Part shown: positions 1-11,345 of the stretch, one piece after another
How positions within the stretch are numbered: position 1 is the first letter of the stretch
Layout of the letters: each line of letters opens with the position of its first letter
Assembly: GCA_026874595.1 (NCBI GenBank)
Contig: CM049308.1
Coordinates: forward strand, 41,774,527 to 41,838,526
Length of the DNA stretch: 64,000 nucleotides
Direction of reading: 5' to 3'
Source of the DNA: Sipunculus nudus
Taxonomy: Eukaryota > Annelida > Sipuncula > Golfingiida > Sipunculidae
The notes under the pieces: model-generated
Told to the model about the DNA's origin: nothing
The model's input: only the letters and a program-made list of their open reading frames with translations
Database searches by the model: none
Program-made: the position numbers and the translations under genes

Positions 1-1150
1 ATCATATCCTCAAGAGTTTTTTACATGATTTATATAGGAAAAGCAATAATATATTTGTCAAATATATCAAATCAAACAAAAGTAAATGTTTTGATTTCTG
101 AACTTCTCAATCCACAATAATTTTATTCAGTGTAAAAGAAGAGTTATTAAGGAAAAAAATTACTATTATCAGCAGAATGGAGTTGTAAATAACCATATCA
201 ATGAAAACAAAAGGGAGATGATTAACTATCTCAAATTATGTCATAAAATACTTAGGGAAGTCTCATATTTTTCATGTATTACCATGCAAAGCTAGACTCT
301 TAACATATTATTGATATAGACATGCCTTATAAAGCAAATAAAAAATGAATTCCTTAACCTACAATAACTGTCGATGTCATTTTAAGATAAACCATCATGG
401 GAAATATTTAGAACTATTATATTACTATCACAAATTATTTACTAAGAGGGCTACTTTTGAAAACCCAGCCAAGATTGACTGTGTAAAAGTTTTATCACAA
501 AAGACTAAAGTAACTCTCTTTCTTAATATATCAACATGCATCACTTGTACAAATGATGGTTTGAAACATGCCATATTGAGCAACTGGAAATGAATGCCTT
601 AAGTAGTATATCCATGGGGGTTGGAAACTTTTTTAAATGGAAAAGAAGTGAGAGAAGAAGAGCTACAGAAGGCATGATGGGTGTTAAAATGAGCAGGTAT
701 ACAGTTGTCATGGAATTTGCTGTATATAGTGTTCCAAACCCCATGTAATACAATACTTGAAAACAGGAATATGCAGACATTTGAATACATCTCCACCTGA
801 AATGTTTTATTTAAAACTATTATTATTTTTATTAAAATACAGAACATATTCTCAGATATATGCTCAGCCTATAAAATAAAATCACATATTGCTGTATTCT
901 GATTACAAAACAAAAAGAAACTGAAAAGAATCAGTTATGTTTATCGTTTATTTTTATATGTTATTATATTTTGTACTGATCATTTTATGAACAAAATACA
1001 AGATCTTACTGTAGGACTAGTAGCACTCCGACTACTGCTTACATCTGTACAATATACTGATGATGTTAAACACAAACTTCATCAGTGAAGTTTTTGAATG
1101 CAGCCTTTACAGCCACAGAGAACCAGAGACTGCTGACCTACATATTATAT
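1..1150. other. AT-rich non-coding stretch
   Basis: No recognisable gene. Short open frames on both strands (for example 345-593 + and 541-847 -) have low-complexity AT-driven composition, no domain motif and no consistent splice signals, so I do not call them. Confidence 0.5.
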
Positions 1151-1151
1151 A

Positions 1152-1645
1152 CTACTGATCATGAACCACTGTAGACTGTTGACTGGGGTCAGGTGGGCAT
1201 GTGAGCTCCTCTGTAGCAGCTACAAGGGAATCATCTGAGATATCCTCATCAGGGAAGAGTCTTTTCCTGGAAGTGGCATTCTCCATCTTGTTTTGAGTCA
1301 GTTGCAGTGCATTCTCCATCTTGTTTTGAGTCACGTATGAATTTTTTGTAAGTGGGGCTTCTCATGAAAGTGAGACTAGCTTGAAGACCTTTTACTCTTG
1401 ATTTTTCATTTTTCAAGTCTTTCTTTAGTGATTCCAAAGTACTGTTGTACTGCCTGGCATGCTCTGACATTTGTGTCATTTTGTCCTTCATGTGGACCAG
1501 AGTGTCATTCAGTTCTACAAGCTCAGAACTTTTGTCTGGTATGTGATGTTTCCTGGCTAAATCTGAGACAAGCAACCGGCATGAGTTTATATAAGCATGA
1601 AAGTTCTTTATGGGCTCCTCTAAATCAGGTTTACTGTATGCCATC
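1152..1645 (-). pseudogene. Coiled-coil protein fragment, possibly NSMCE2/MMS21-like N-terminus, frame broken
   Basis: Reading leftward, an ATG at 1643-1645 follows a pyrimidine tract ending in CAG, which looks like a splice acceptor just upstream. The frame gives about 130 residues rich in K, E and L with heptad-like spacing, so a helical or coiled-coil protein. An early motif NFHAYINSC resembles the N-terminus of the SUMO ligase NSMCE2 (SMC5/6 complex) as I remember it; this is a weak match and no RING is present. Near 1335 the frame becomes poor and a neighbouring frame becomes protein-like (SRKRLFPDEDISDD, then an acidic tail to a TAG at about 1153). The switch coincides with a tandem duplication of about 33 bp. 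Either the duplication and an indel broke the gene or an intron has been misread. Coding character seems real, identity uncertain. Confidence 0.4.
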
Positions 1646-1726
1646 TTGTACTGTGGAAGACAGAAAAATTCAGAAATACATACAAACAAGAGCATAACAA
1701 ATGTGCATTATACAGCTGTTGTGTAT

Positions 1727-2400
1727 CAGGTGATCTCTGACCTCATTAAATATGTGTGAATTTTGATGAGAATGCAATTCAGGTGAGAAACTCTATTTGT
1801 AAATAGGTTTGAATAGTTTAATGAAAATTGTTAGAATTTTTTGTAGTCACCAAGGTGCCTCGAAAGTGTGGTAACCTCTGACCTCATTAAATATGTGTTT
1901 TTTCATAAGAATGTAATTTAGGTGAGAAACTGTATTGGTTAATAAGTATCATGAGTTTCATGAAAATCTATAGGATTTTTTGGTGAGTCACCAAGGTGCC
2001 TCAAGGTGCCTCCAAAGTTAAGTGACATCTAACCTCATTAAATATGCACAGATTTTGCTGGAAATTGAACTTAGGCAAGATATTTTATTGATTAACATTT
2101 CTTATGAGTTTTATGAAATGCTTCATATGCTTCGTAAGTTATTGCGGCAATACCACTAAGTAGCCTAGTGAGCTGAGAACTGATTAAATACGTGTGGATG
2201 TTGCCCATAATCCAACTTAGGTGGGATAATTTGTTGGTATGTACTTATATGTCGAGTTTTGCAAAAATCCATCAAAGTCCCGGTAAGTTATTGCTGCGAC
2301 ACTAAAAGTAAACGGACATATGGACGGACAGACAGACATTGGGTATACCATAATACTCAAATCATATGACCGGCATATAAAATGACAAATACAGTGGATT
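1727..2400. repeat. Tandem repeat, about 4 degenerate units of ~147 bp, with GGAC microsatellite end
   Basis: The motif CTGACCTCATTAAATATGTG recurs in diverged form near 1738, 1877, 2028 and 2171, followed each time by a TTAGGTGGGA-like motif and a CACCAAGGTGCCTC-like motif. The array ends in a short GGAC/GACA microsatellite near 2317-2340. The layout (satellite core plus tetranucleotide tail) matches the other satellite-bearing non-autonomous elements in this window. Confidence 0.65.
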
Positions 2401-2735
2401 CATACTCAATGTTTACTGTTTTATTATATTAAAAATTGCATGAAACTGACTAAATAATCACATCCATTCATTTTAAATAATACTTGTATAATCATTCTAA
2501 AAATCAGACTAAAAACCAGTGTACAACTAAAAATAAAGTCACATAAAATTAACAATCATAGATAATGTATATATAATGTTAACTTAAATTGGGCTCAGCA
2601 GTCTGTGCATAAGTGAAGTTGCAGAGACAGATAGCATCATTGCCCATAGAAGAATAAAGAACTTGTGTAGTATATTGACTTACCCTGGTGATGACTTAAA
2701 TATGTAGATAAAAATTATCAGCTGGCTTGAAATGC
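2401..2735. other. Non-coding gap
   Basis: AT-rich sequence between two satellite elements. I see no ORF, RNA gene or terminal repeat here. Confidence 0.5.
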
Positions 2736-3972
2736 GAACTCGATCTGTAACTAGTCATAATCTGCCCACACACCAAAAACAGGATAATATCTGCAAGCTT
2801 TGCGATAAAAACAAGGCCGTACATGTGCATTTGTCATGAAATTCTCTTTTTTTCATGAAGTTTTCAATGTTCAAGAGCCGTCATATGGTCAAAAGTAGGT
2901 CAACCAAGAATAAACACGAACTTGATCTATAAGTGGTTATTATGCACCCACACACCAAAAATTAGGCCAATATCTGCAAGCACTGCAAAAAAAAAAAGAC
3001 TGTACATACGCATTTGTCTGGAAAATTTCTATATTTTCATGAAATTTTCTATGTTCAGGAGCCGTCATACGGTAAAAGTAGGTCAACCAGGACAAAAGGC
3101 AAACTTAGTCATAATCTGCACAAAAAATCAGGCTAATATCTGCAGGCACTGCGAAAAAAAGTCTGTACATGTGCATTTATCATGAAAATTTCAATTTTTC
3201 CTGAAATTTTCTATGTTCAGGAGTGGTCATACCGTCAAAAGTAGGTCAACTGGAACAAAACGCGAACTCAATCTGTAACTGGTCATTATCAGCCCACACA
3301 CCAAAAATCAAGCCAATAACTGCAGGCATTGCGAAAAAAAGTCCGTACATGTGCATTTGTCATGAAAATTTGTATTTTTCATGAAATTTTCTATGTTCAG
3401 GAGCCGTCATACGGTCAAAAGTAAGTCAACCGAGACGAAATGCAAACTTGATATGTAACTGGTCATTAACTGCCCACAAAACAAAAATCAGGCCAATATC
3501 TGCAGGCACTGCGAAAAAAAGTCCCTACATGTGCATTTGTCATGAAAATTTGTATTTTTCATGAAATTTTCTATGTTCAAGAGCCGTCATACGGTCAAAA
3601 GTAGGTCAACCGGGACGAAACGCTAACTCGATCTGTAACTGGTCATTATCTGCCCACACCAAAAATCAGGCAAATATCTGCAGGCACTGCAAAAAAAAGT
3701 CCGTACATGTGCATTTGTCATGAAAATTTGTATTTTTCATGAAATTTTCTATGTTCAGGAGCCGTCATACGGTCAAAAGTAGGTCAACCGGGACGAAACG
3801 CAAACTCGATCTGTAACTGGTCATTATCTGCCCACACACCAAAAATCAGGCCAATATCTGCAGGCATTGCGAAAAAAAGTCCGTACAAATGTTTGATTTC
3901 GGAAGGACGGAAGGACGGAATGACGGACATGGGTAAAACTATATGCCCCGGCCACTTTGTGGCGGGGGCATA
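2736..3972 (+). mobile_element. Pearl/Helentron-like non-autonomous element with ~180-bp tandem core
   Basis: About seven units of roughly 178-182 bp (anchors near 2742, 2923, 3103, 3269, 3450, 3630 and 3808). Each contains GTAACTGGTCATTATCTGCC and GTCCGTACATGTGCATTTGT in variant form. The last unit is truncated and followed by a GGAAGGACGG microsatellite (3900-3930), then a GC-rich palindrome at 3942-3972 whose arms pair as TATGCCCC...GGGGCATA. A related element lies in opposite orientation at 59946-61070. Bivalve pearl-type repeats, usually linked to Helentrons, have this organisation; the assignment comes from structure only. The 5' end is not resolved. There is no coding capacity: ORFs here are satellite shadows. 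Confidence 0.65.
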
Positions 3973-4667
3973 AAAATAAGCAAAATCTGAGGTTTTTAGA
4001 TGACTGATGTTTTACATAAAATTTGGTGGTGCTAGCTCCAACCGTTTTTGAGATAGCATGGGTTATTGTTCAGACGACGGCGGACGGACGAGGCTGCGCC
4101 GTCCCATTAGCTCACAAAAAATTGCAGTGATATTTGACATTCGTTTGATAATCCAGGTTAGGTTAGTTTACAACAGTTTCCGACATATTTGAGGTAAAAT
4201 AAATATAAAGAAGATTCTTTTTCTCCAGAAAAAAAATATTGTTAATCTTTCATTTCCAGACTCGCAAAAAGAGAATGATATTTTTTCAATTAAATAATTT
4301 TTTTGCAGACAATTTGTGGAGATAATTAAGACCTTTAAAATCATTTATTGAGTGACAGTCCCGAATATCGGTTTGCATAGCTGTCCGCAAAAAACATTTG
4401 GTAATTTAATTTGACCTTGTAAATCTCACCCAATCTCGAACAAATCTATTCCTAGATGTAATTTCAAGAAAGCATTTGAAAGTGTAAATAAGTATAACTA
4501 GACCAGTTTAAGCCCTAGAACACATGCCTTAAAACTATTGGATAATCTTATCATATTATTGAGACAGGTTTAATTGATATATTGGCAAAGACATAGCCAA
4601 AGAGGTTAAAGAAGTCTGACAGAATTGTCACTCTCTCTTTCTACCAAGTATTTCGCCGTTCTTAAGC
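3973..4667. other. Non-coding region with a GACGG-rich repeat end
   Basis: Contains a short segment (about 4010-4120) with TTTTTGAGATAGC and a GACGACGGCGGACGG run, resembling the terminus of the satellite element that starts near 49729, in opposite orientation. The rest, to the SET-like exon, is AT-rich with no gene seen. Confidence 0.4.
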
Positions 4668-7251
4668 CTAAAGCTGCAAGTGACAATGAGTATTCCCAGA
4701 ATACTTTTCTGTGCCCCTCCGGAAATATATAAAGGAGAGGAGCTTGTGTATGCTTATTAGGGCTCTGCGGGGCGGGCTACATCTAAGAAAGTGTGGGGCG
4801 GGGCGGGCTGCGGGTTGATGATCTGGCAGTTCAGTAAAACATGAATATACAATTATACTTTAAAAAACTATCATTTGAAGAAATTGGTATTTTAGTATAA
4901 AATGTTTTCAGGTGTCGTAAAAATAGTAATATGAAAAGATAAATTTGAAAAAAAAAATAATTTATTCCTGTTAACCCCTTACACTGACTGACAGTTGTAA
5001 CAACACTATGCAAATGAGTCTTTTCTAGGTATAATGTCAATTTGTTATACAAAATAGATGATGCATCCTTAATCTGAAATCTAGACTTTGAACAATTATC
5101 CTTGCAATGGGAGCTGGTCATAACTTTATTTAAAGTTACCTGGCCTGATGTTGTATATAGACTGTAACCCTGTACTTGTGTCATGTCTTATATATTATAT
5201 ATAATGGCTGGGAGTGAAGCAAGGGCTTGATTACCTTTGATCTTGTAATAGACAGTGTGTGGCTACAGCTGGCTCTGAAGGTGACTCAACTGACCTGGAA
5301 CTGCACAAAGACTAAGGTGGACTCCTTATCTAATTGTAACTCCATGTGCTGTCTAATTAAACTGACATTGACCACTGCCTGGTCAAATCCATGTTTGGTC
5401 ACAGCATAAGGTGTTGATGGTTGCTATAAGAAACAAGGCTCTGGTTATGTCTAGATCTCAATGAACATCCTGAACCTAAAGCCACATTGAATAGATTACC
5501 CCTTTACTCCATTGACCTGTTTAGTCTTAGTTTCAGCTAATTAGCAGATTATGACTGAAAATATTTAACCAGCAACACATCTCAGTAGTTTGATGGCTTG
5601 TGATTAGCCAATACTGTTCTAAAGGGTGACTTTGGGTACACATACTTTGAAGAAGTCTACTTTTTTTCATTACTTTTTTTATATATTTAAGTAGAAAAAG
5701 ACACAATAAACCAAAGGTTTCTACATTTCCCCCTGTAAAATATGAAAACATATTTAAGGTGTGTTAAATGATAATGTATATATTAAATCCATCTAACCAA
5801 TCAAACATGTCTTTAAAAATATTTCATGAATTATGGTTTGAATTATTGCAAAAATGTATTCAAATTAATTTTTCATTCCAATCATCAAACATTTCATATA
5901 TATTATTAATAAGCATGTCTTATATATGTGCTGTAAAATATCTTAATATGTAAACCTTTGGACCCGATAACTATTTTAAATTATTTTGCGGGCTGGATAG
6001 CCTTGCCTGGGCTTTAGTGTATTTCCGTTTACTACTAAAATGCTTAAAATAAAACGTAGTTCCATGTACCGATAGACGTAACTCAGTACCAGCTCTCATC
6101 ACTAAAGCCCTGTAAAGTCAGTATGGTGAATCCTTGATATTTGCATATTAGGGCGTCACAAGGCTCCTGACGATTCCCCCGCATTTGCATATCAGGCACG
6201 CCTCCTGTGAATGGCATCGTTGCTACGTGGACGCTAGCAGCGGTCAAAATGGTAATAGACAGCTCAACCCGCTTGGTAACATTCGCACTGAAATCATGTT
6301 TTCAGAAAGTCCATACATGGACCTTCGTGTCCGTTTGATATATCTCTGCTGTTGAACACTACGGTCCATGGGCCAAATGAAAGTGCATTGTAGACACCGT
6401 CGCATCTATTTTGTACTGTGTATTTGTTAGTGTTCAAGTTACAATTGAAAGTCTTGCCCCTGTTAAGTTGCCAACACGCTGATCGCCGTGATCGCTGAAA
6501 CGCCAGCCGGTACATGACTTCGTTCGTCGCTTGTGGACCTGAATATCTCACGCTGATTGGCTGAGCTAGTGATTCATTTTCAAACCGGTCTGCCTTGAAA
6601 AGCGATGGTCTGATAAACGGCGATACACTGGCTCACTGAGGCTGAGAGCTATATACAGTGTTGAAAGTCTTGCCGTACTCAAAATAGCCTTAAAATATTA
6701 AGACTGATCAAATGGGTATATAAATAGCAAGCTAGACGTCCTAAATAGGCGGTTACTGGATAACCCATGTTTGTTTTGAAAAAAAAATCTTGGAAAGACC
6801 ACTTTAATTACTCCCTACGTCACTGGGAAAGACCTTAGTTCAGCGAGGCGGTGATGTGTGGCGCTGACTGTCCGGTACGGCCCAAGTTTACCAGTCGATG
6901 AAATATGAGGGTCAGAGAGTGGTTATTACCGACACTATACGAGCAATACAGTGAGGGAACGTTTGGTTTCTCTGTCAGAGGCAACAATTAAGAGCCATTT
7001 CATTGACTGGGCCAGTCTACGGGCTGGACTGCAGTCCGGAAACTTGAAAAATGCGAGGCGGGGCGGGTACAGGCTGAAAGAAAATTTTGCTGAAAGAATC
7101 TTAGTAACTGCGGGGCGGGCTGAATTTATTTGTTTGATTGCGGGGCGGGCTGCGGGCTGACAGGGCATCATGCGGGGCGGGTGCGGGTTCAATTTTTCAG
7201 CCCGCGCAGGGCCCTAATGACTATGGAGCCAGAGAATACCATTGGAGACAG
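4668..7251 (+). pseudogene. SET-domain exon copy 1, split by a hAT-type insertion
   Basis: Bases 4668-4757 and 7225-7251 together match the second copy at 7306-7420. The left part carries the AAGCTGCAAG...AATGAGTATTCC stretch and the codons for KGEEL; the right part carries the end of the SET motif (HWRQ) and a splice donor GTAAAAAG at 7252. The two parts are separated by the element at 4758-7216. Relative to copy 2 the right part has about 6 extra bases. With the insertion, this exon cannot be translated as SET. Confidence 0.7.
4758..7216. mobile_element. hAT-type non-autonomous transposon, 2.46 kb, inside a SET exon
   Basis: Termini are TAGGGCTCTGCG at the left and, read inward on the minus strand, TAGGGCCCTGCG at the right: an imperfect terminal inverted repeat. 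Flanking 8-mers are ATGCTTAT (4750-4757) and ATGACTAT (7217-7224). The uninterrupted sister exon has ATGACTAT at 7392-7399, so this is an 8-bp target duplication with two later changes, and it fits the hAT preference nTnnnnAn. Subterminal GCGGGGCGGGCTG-like motifs recur near both ends (4795-4815; 7050-7190). No transposase is recognisable inside. Open frames near 6294-6551 and 6951-7192 are composition artefacts. An 11-bp inverted repeat pair at 6009-6019 and 6100-6110 may be a nested MITE. Confidence 0.75.
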
Positions 7252-7300
7252 GTAAAAAGACTATTTTTCTTAAGTTTTATTGTGTCCTAATTTCATGAAT

Positions 7301-7474
7301 GCATATTGCTCCAAAGCTGCAAGAGACAATGAGTATTCCATAATACTTTTCTTTGCCCTTTCGGACATATATAAAGGAGAGGAGCTTGTATATGACTATG
7401 GAGATTACCATTGGAGACAGGTAAAAAAGACTATTTTTCTTCAGTTTAATTGTGTGTCATAATTTCATGAATGC
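7301..7474 (+). pseudogene. SET-domain exon copy 2 (KMT5A/SUV39-like C-terminal SET) with splice donor
   Basis: An open frame over 7313-7420 encodes FFALSDIYKGEEL followed by VYDYGDYHWRQ. The GEEL...YDYG pattern is the C-terminal catalytic and cofactor motif of SET lysine methyltransferases; EELxYDYGD recalls KMT5A/Set8 in particular. It ends at CAG before GTAAAAAAG (7421), a plausible donor. About 50 bp of the following intron are also duplicated after copy 1 (7252-7300), so the duplication unit is about 170 bp and includes exon and donor. No upstream SET exon and no zinc-binding pre-SET is visible, so this is an isolated exon: a gene fragment, or part of a gene spread outside the window. 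A possible acceptor and exon (WNWRTALTDQ) lies at about 8954, linkage unproven. Confidence 0.6.
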
Positions 7475-8953
7475 GATTTAATCATGATAATATTGTAATA
7501 CCAAGTATTTTAACGAATTATCCATATCAGTTATGGTAAAGAAAGGTCGGCTATTTTTTAAAGCACTAGTAAAATACTATACTACAGTTACACAAAATGT
7601 ATAAAAAAGTGTGTTGTAATATGCATCTTGGGACGATGCTGTGCAGTTATTGTTATGTGCAATTCAGCCTAATATACTGATGATTGTTTTATAATCCTGT
7701 TTCTCAGCAACAGACTGCAGAAACACCACCATTTTATAGTTGTCTGATATTTATGATTTTGTTATGTTTGCAGTTATAGTTTATTGTTTTATACTGAGTT
7801 TATATGTTTACAGTTAGTGATGATTTATTGTACATACACCTGTATTTCAATACTCTTAAAATACTGTCACAGTCTTGCATATTTGATAGAGATCAGCTGG
7901 ACGATTTTGACTTGAAAATATACGTAATATGCCTTTAAAAAATATTATCTTCATTTAAGTATTATACATTGTTCCCTTACCACAGGCAACATCATGAAAC
8001 ACGACATGTGACATCCATTAAGTAATAGTATGAAATCTCAATTTTAAATTTTATTCTTTCATACTTTGTAAATGCATATGTATGTCATACCTATTCTTGA
8101 AGCTCTACACAGTACTAAGTAGTGTATTTAACAACAAACCATGATAAATGCATGTAGTGAAAGTAATTGCAGTTGCAATATACTATCAGCTGGTCTGAAT
8201 CAAATTTATCTTCTTTCGATGTTCAATCAAAGTAAACTTATTTGCACATTTTCCTCCCAACTTCAGGGCATCAAGTAAATATCTATAGCATGTCATGATT
8301 TTGATTCTTTGTACGCCATGGGGATTTTGTAACATTTTTTTCACCATTCCAATTGGGGAAAATGTATACTTAGTGGAAGAAGAACTGGTAATCATATCCA
8401 TGATTAATGTAATATAAATTAATAATTTCGTGTCAACTCGTTTGTATCCTGGATTGGTACAACACAACACCTCACTCAATCCTAACTCTCCTAACTAAGT
8501 GTTGTTGTATAAAGGTTGCACGCACAGGTGCTAATTGTGTAAACAGAACACTGATTAGGGTTATTGTGGCTGTTTAAGTCCTCATAAACATTGTGTTCAT
8601 TAAATAGTGTTAACCTAGTCCTCATAAAATATAGAACAATGGTTTATGTGGATTTTTATGTGATATCTTTTACATATACTCTTTTTATGAAATCCGTAGT
8701 ATAGAAACCATTTACTCCACCTACCAAGAACTATGCAATGAACCCAGACTGCCTATATGTGAATGTATTAGTATAAAAATGAATACATGAAAATAATTCA
8801 TTTCATCAGCTGCTAAACCTAACTCCTGTCTTCAGTTTCACACTTGTTTTGTGTAAAAAAACTAAATTCAGGCAACAGTATGGTTCTGTGTTTATTATAC
8901 GATTATCATTTCAGTATCAGTAATGCATTGATTTGGGATTTCTATTACAGTAT
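7475..8953. other. AT-rich non-coding stretch
   Basis: Nothing supported. The ORF at 8186-8479 (-) lacks any motif or codon signal. Confidence 0.5.
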
Positions 8954-9930
8954 TTTCTAGTGAAATGGAACTGGAGGACAGCATTGACTGATCAAAAGGG
9001 AGCTTCCAAAATACCGGATGCTACACATGATGATCAGTGTGACAATAATGGCGTCCAAGTACGCCAGGCTCAATTGTCTTGAAAATGAAGGTGATGAATA
9101 ATATTTTGTGTAATTTACATAAATGTTATCTCTAGTCAGTCATTCTTTAATCAAATTAAATTTGCCAGTCGATATTTGCCAGTTCGCTCTGCTTTGATGA
9201 TTGTTTGTAAAATGTTTATCGATCCAAATACGATGTTCCTGTTGGAAGTCTCTGTAAGGCCCTCTAGGCCAAACATATTTCGTAAAAATTATGGAAACTG
9301 CTACTTTATGTAATTTAACAGGGAACCATTTCACTGCCAACTATTAGATGTAGGCCAAACTGACCTGTGATGTAGTTCATCCTCGTGACAAATCGAGATG
9401 GACACAAAGCTACAGGATAAATCGTATAAGAACTCCCATTAACAAAATGTCAAGAAAAATCGTATCAAAATCAAGCATGCTGAAGATTTATCAAATACAT
9501 CTACTATTGTATTGACGATGCTGTCATACAAGAAAGAGAACGGCAAACGTCATTTCAGTTTTATTTGATGGATCAACGGATGCCTCTGTGAAAGAACGTG
9601 AGCTAGTGTATGTTAGTCTTCTAAGCAGTGATGGACAAAGAAATGTATTTTTCAGTTTGACAAATTTAGAAGATGCTTCTGTAAACACTATTACTATAGT
9701 TAAGGTCTTCCTGACAGCAGGAATTCATTGGAAACAGAGGTTCTGCTTGTAAAGGAACTGGCAGTGCATCAGTAAACATTGGGTCTAAGAAGGTGTAGGG
9801 GCAATCTTGAAACAGGAGGCTGAACATTTAATATTATTCCATTGCGTTGCCCATCGCATTGAGCGTTCTCAGATGGATCTTGTGAAAGAAAAAATTCCCA
9901 AATGCTTGCATGACATACTATTTTTAGTTG
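8954..9930 (+). pseudogene. Decayed hAT-like transposase (ZNF862-type) relic
   Basis: Pieces in shifting frames match the hAT-derived ZNF862-like transposase core. Around 9545-9720 the frame reads VLFDGSTDASVKERELVYV and then a SLTNLEDASVNT segment, the usual region around the first catalytic Asp. Around 9755-9905 it reads TGSASVNIGSK, then EAEHLILFHCVAHRIE and VKEKIPKCLHDI. In intact relatives these are a GASVN motif and an HCxAHRxEL motif. Frameshifts and stops (for example in the 9730-9800 part) prevent translation. The 5' part near 8954-9080 (ALTDQKGASKIPDATHDD) may belong to the same relic. Domesticated or active status is excluded by the breaks. Confidence 0.65.
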
Positions 9931-10199
9931 CACAAACAATTACAATTATCGTCAAAAAGCTGTTAGAAGTAAAAGAATAGTGGCCTGATGCACGTAAAAA
10001 GTCTTAACTGAGCATTTTGGAAATGGAGACAGTAATAATCCTCTTTGAGTATGTCTTGAAAAAGGTGTGACATTAAAAAAAGAAACTGAATAGGAATTGA
10101 CCGTTTTCAAATCTGGAGCCCAAGTGCGATTGGATAAGGACAAACCAAGTTAAGGAAATTCAGGAAAGATCTAAGAATGTGCTGATGGTATTTGAAATA

Positions 10200-10600
10200 A
10201 AGCTGACTGATGATCATTTCTGACGGGAATCTTTTACTTAACTGTATTATTGTATTACTTAATCATTACTAGATTACTTACATTGTTAATTAACTTTGAT
10301 TTTAAAGCTTTCAGGCAAAAGTTTGAACATGATTTTAAACACACAATTAAAAAGTATGTTTACTAGATATTCACATTGTAAATTAAATTTGATTTTCAAG
10401 CTTGCAGGCACAACAGTTGTACATGATTTTAAACATACAAATAAAAGGTAACAACAATCATAAAAAGGCTGATGAAATGATATGACATAAAGGTAGCATT
10501 GATTTTAGAATTGAACTGTTGTATGACCAGTCTGCACAATGTTAATGTTTAATGTTTTGAATTTTATTTTACGGTGGATATGAGAAACCAGCTGCTGACG
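10200..10600. other. AT-rich gap with two ~88-bp direct repeat units
   Basis: GATTTTAAAGCTTTCAGGCA...ACATGATTTTAAACACAC near 10300-10345 recurs diverged near 10388-10438. No gene is seen. Confidence 0.45.
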
Positions 10601-10639
10601 ATATCAGTCCATGGGTCACCATTAAAACAATTCAACAGC

Positions 10640-11345
10640 AGGCCAGCTGTTACGACCCATAATGTAATAACCGGCCCATATATATGAACCATACCCTGCT
10701 CATCTTGTAATAAAACTGGCCCATATTGTAATAAAACACCACCAATATTGTATTAGAAAACGAGAAGTGGGAAAAACTATCAATATTGTATTAACACATA
10801 TTTAAGCTCAAGAATGAATCCCAAACCTTTCAGGCGATAAATCGTTAGAGATATCGTTAGAGAATACCTTTTAAAGTCAACCATTTTGGTTCCCTCATTA
10901 GTGTAACAGATGCAGTCTTAATGGAAATCCAGCACTTTTCATATTTGTATGTTCACGTAAACATTCGCGTCATAAGTCAACATTTATGTTGTCTAAATTA
11001 ATTCGATATGAATTTAATCATAATCTGCTCAACTTAATTTTTTACAATATTGGCCTTTGTGCCCTTTTTAACCCCGACCATGCTGGTTACAGCGAAGATG
11101 AGGTAAAGTTATTATGTTACTCATTTATTATTACAGTATTAGCCATTATTATAATATTGGCCATTTTTACTACAAAATTGGTCATTTCTCCTACAATATC
11201 GGCCATTATTACAATATGGGACGGCTATTACAACAATGACCCATATTGTAATAACCATCCAATGCTGTAATAATGGCCAATACTGTAATAAAAACAACCC
11301 ATAATGTTATATTTTCAAAGTGCCGATATTGTTGTGAAACTGACC
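10640..11345. repeat. Clustered short units around ATATTGTAATAA in both orientations
   Basis: The unit GGCCCATATTGTAATAA and its reverse complement recur many times, with diverged spacing of roughly 16-25 bp. Forward copies sit at about 10660-10800 and 11238-11345, inverted copies (TTATTACAATATGGGCC-like) at about 11125-11230. The block can fold back on itself. The 94-residue open frame at 10986-11270 arises from these units and is not called. It could be a foldback MITE. Confidence 0.6.

Noticed and set aside
6294-7192. Open frames on both strands in the GC-rich end of the hAT element
   Set aside because: Caused by GC-rich subterminal motifs lacking stop codons; no motif.
8186-8479. 97-codon minus frame
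   Set aside because: AT-rich chance frame with no domain or conserved context.
10986-11270. 94-codon hydrophobic frame
   Set aside because: Made of ATATTGTAATAA units read through; not protein-like beyond composition.
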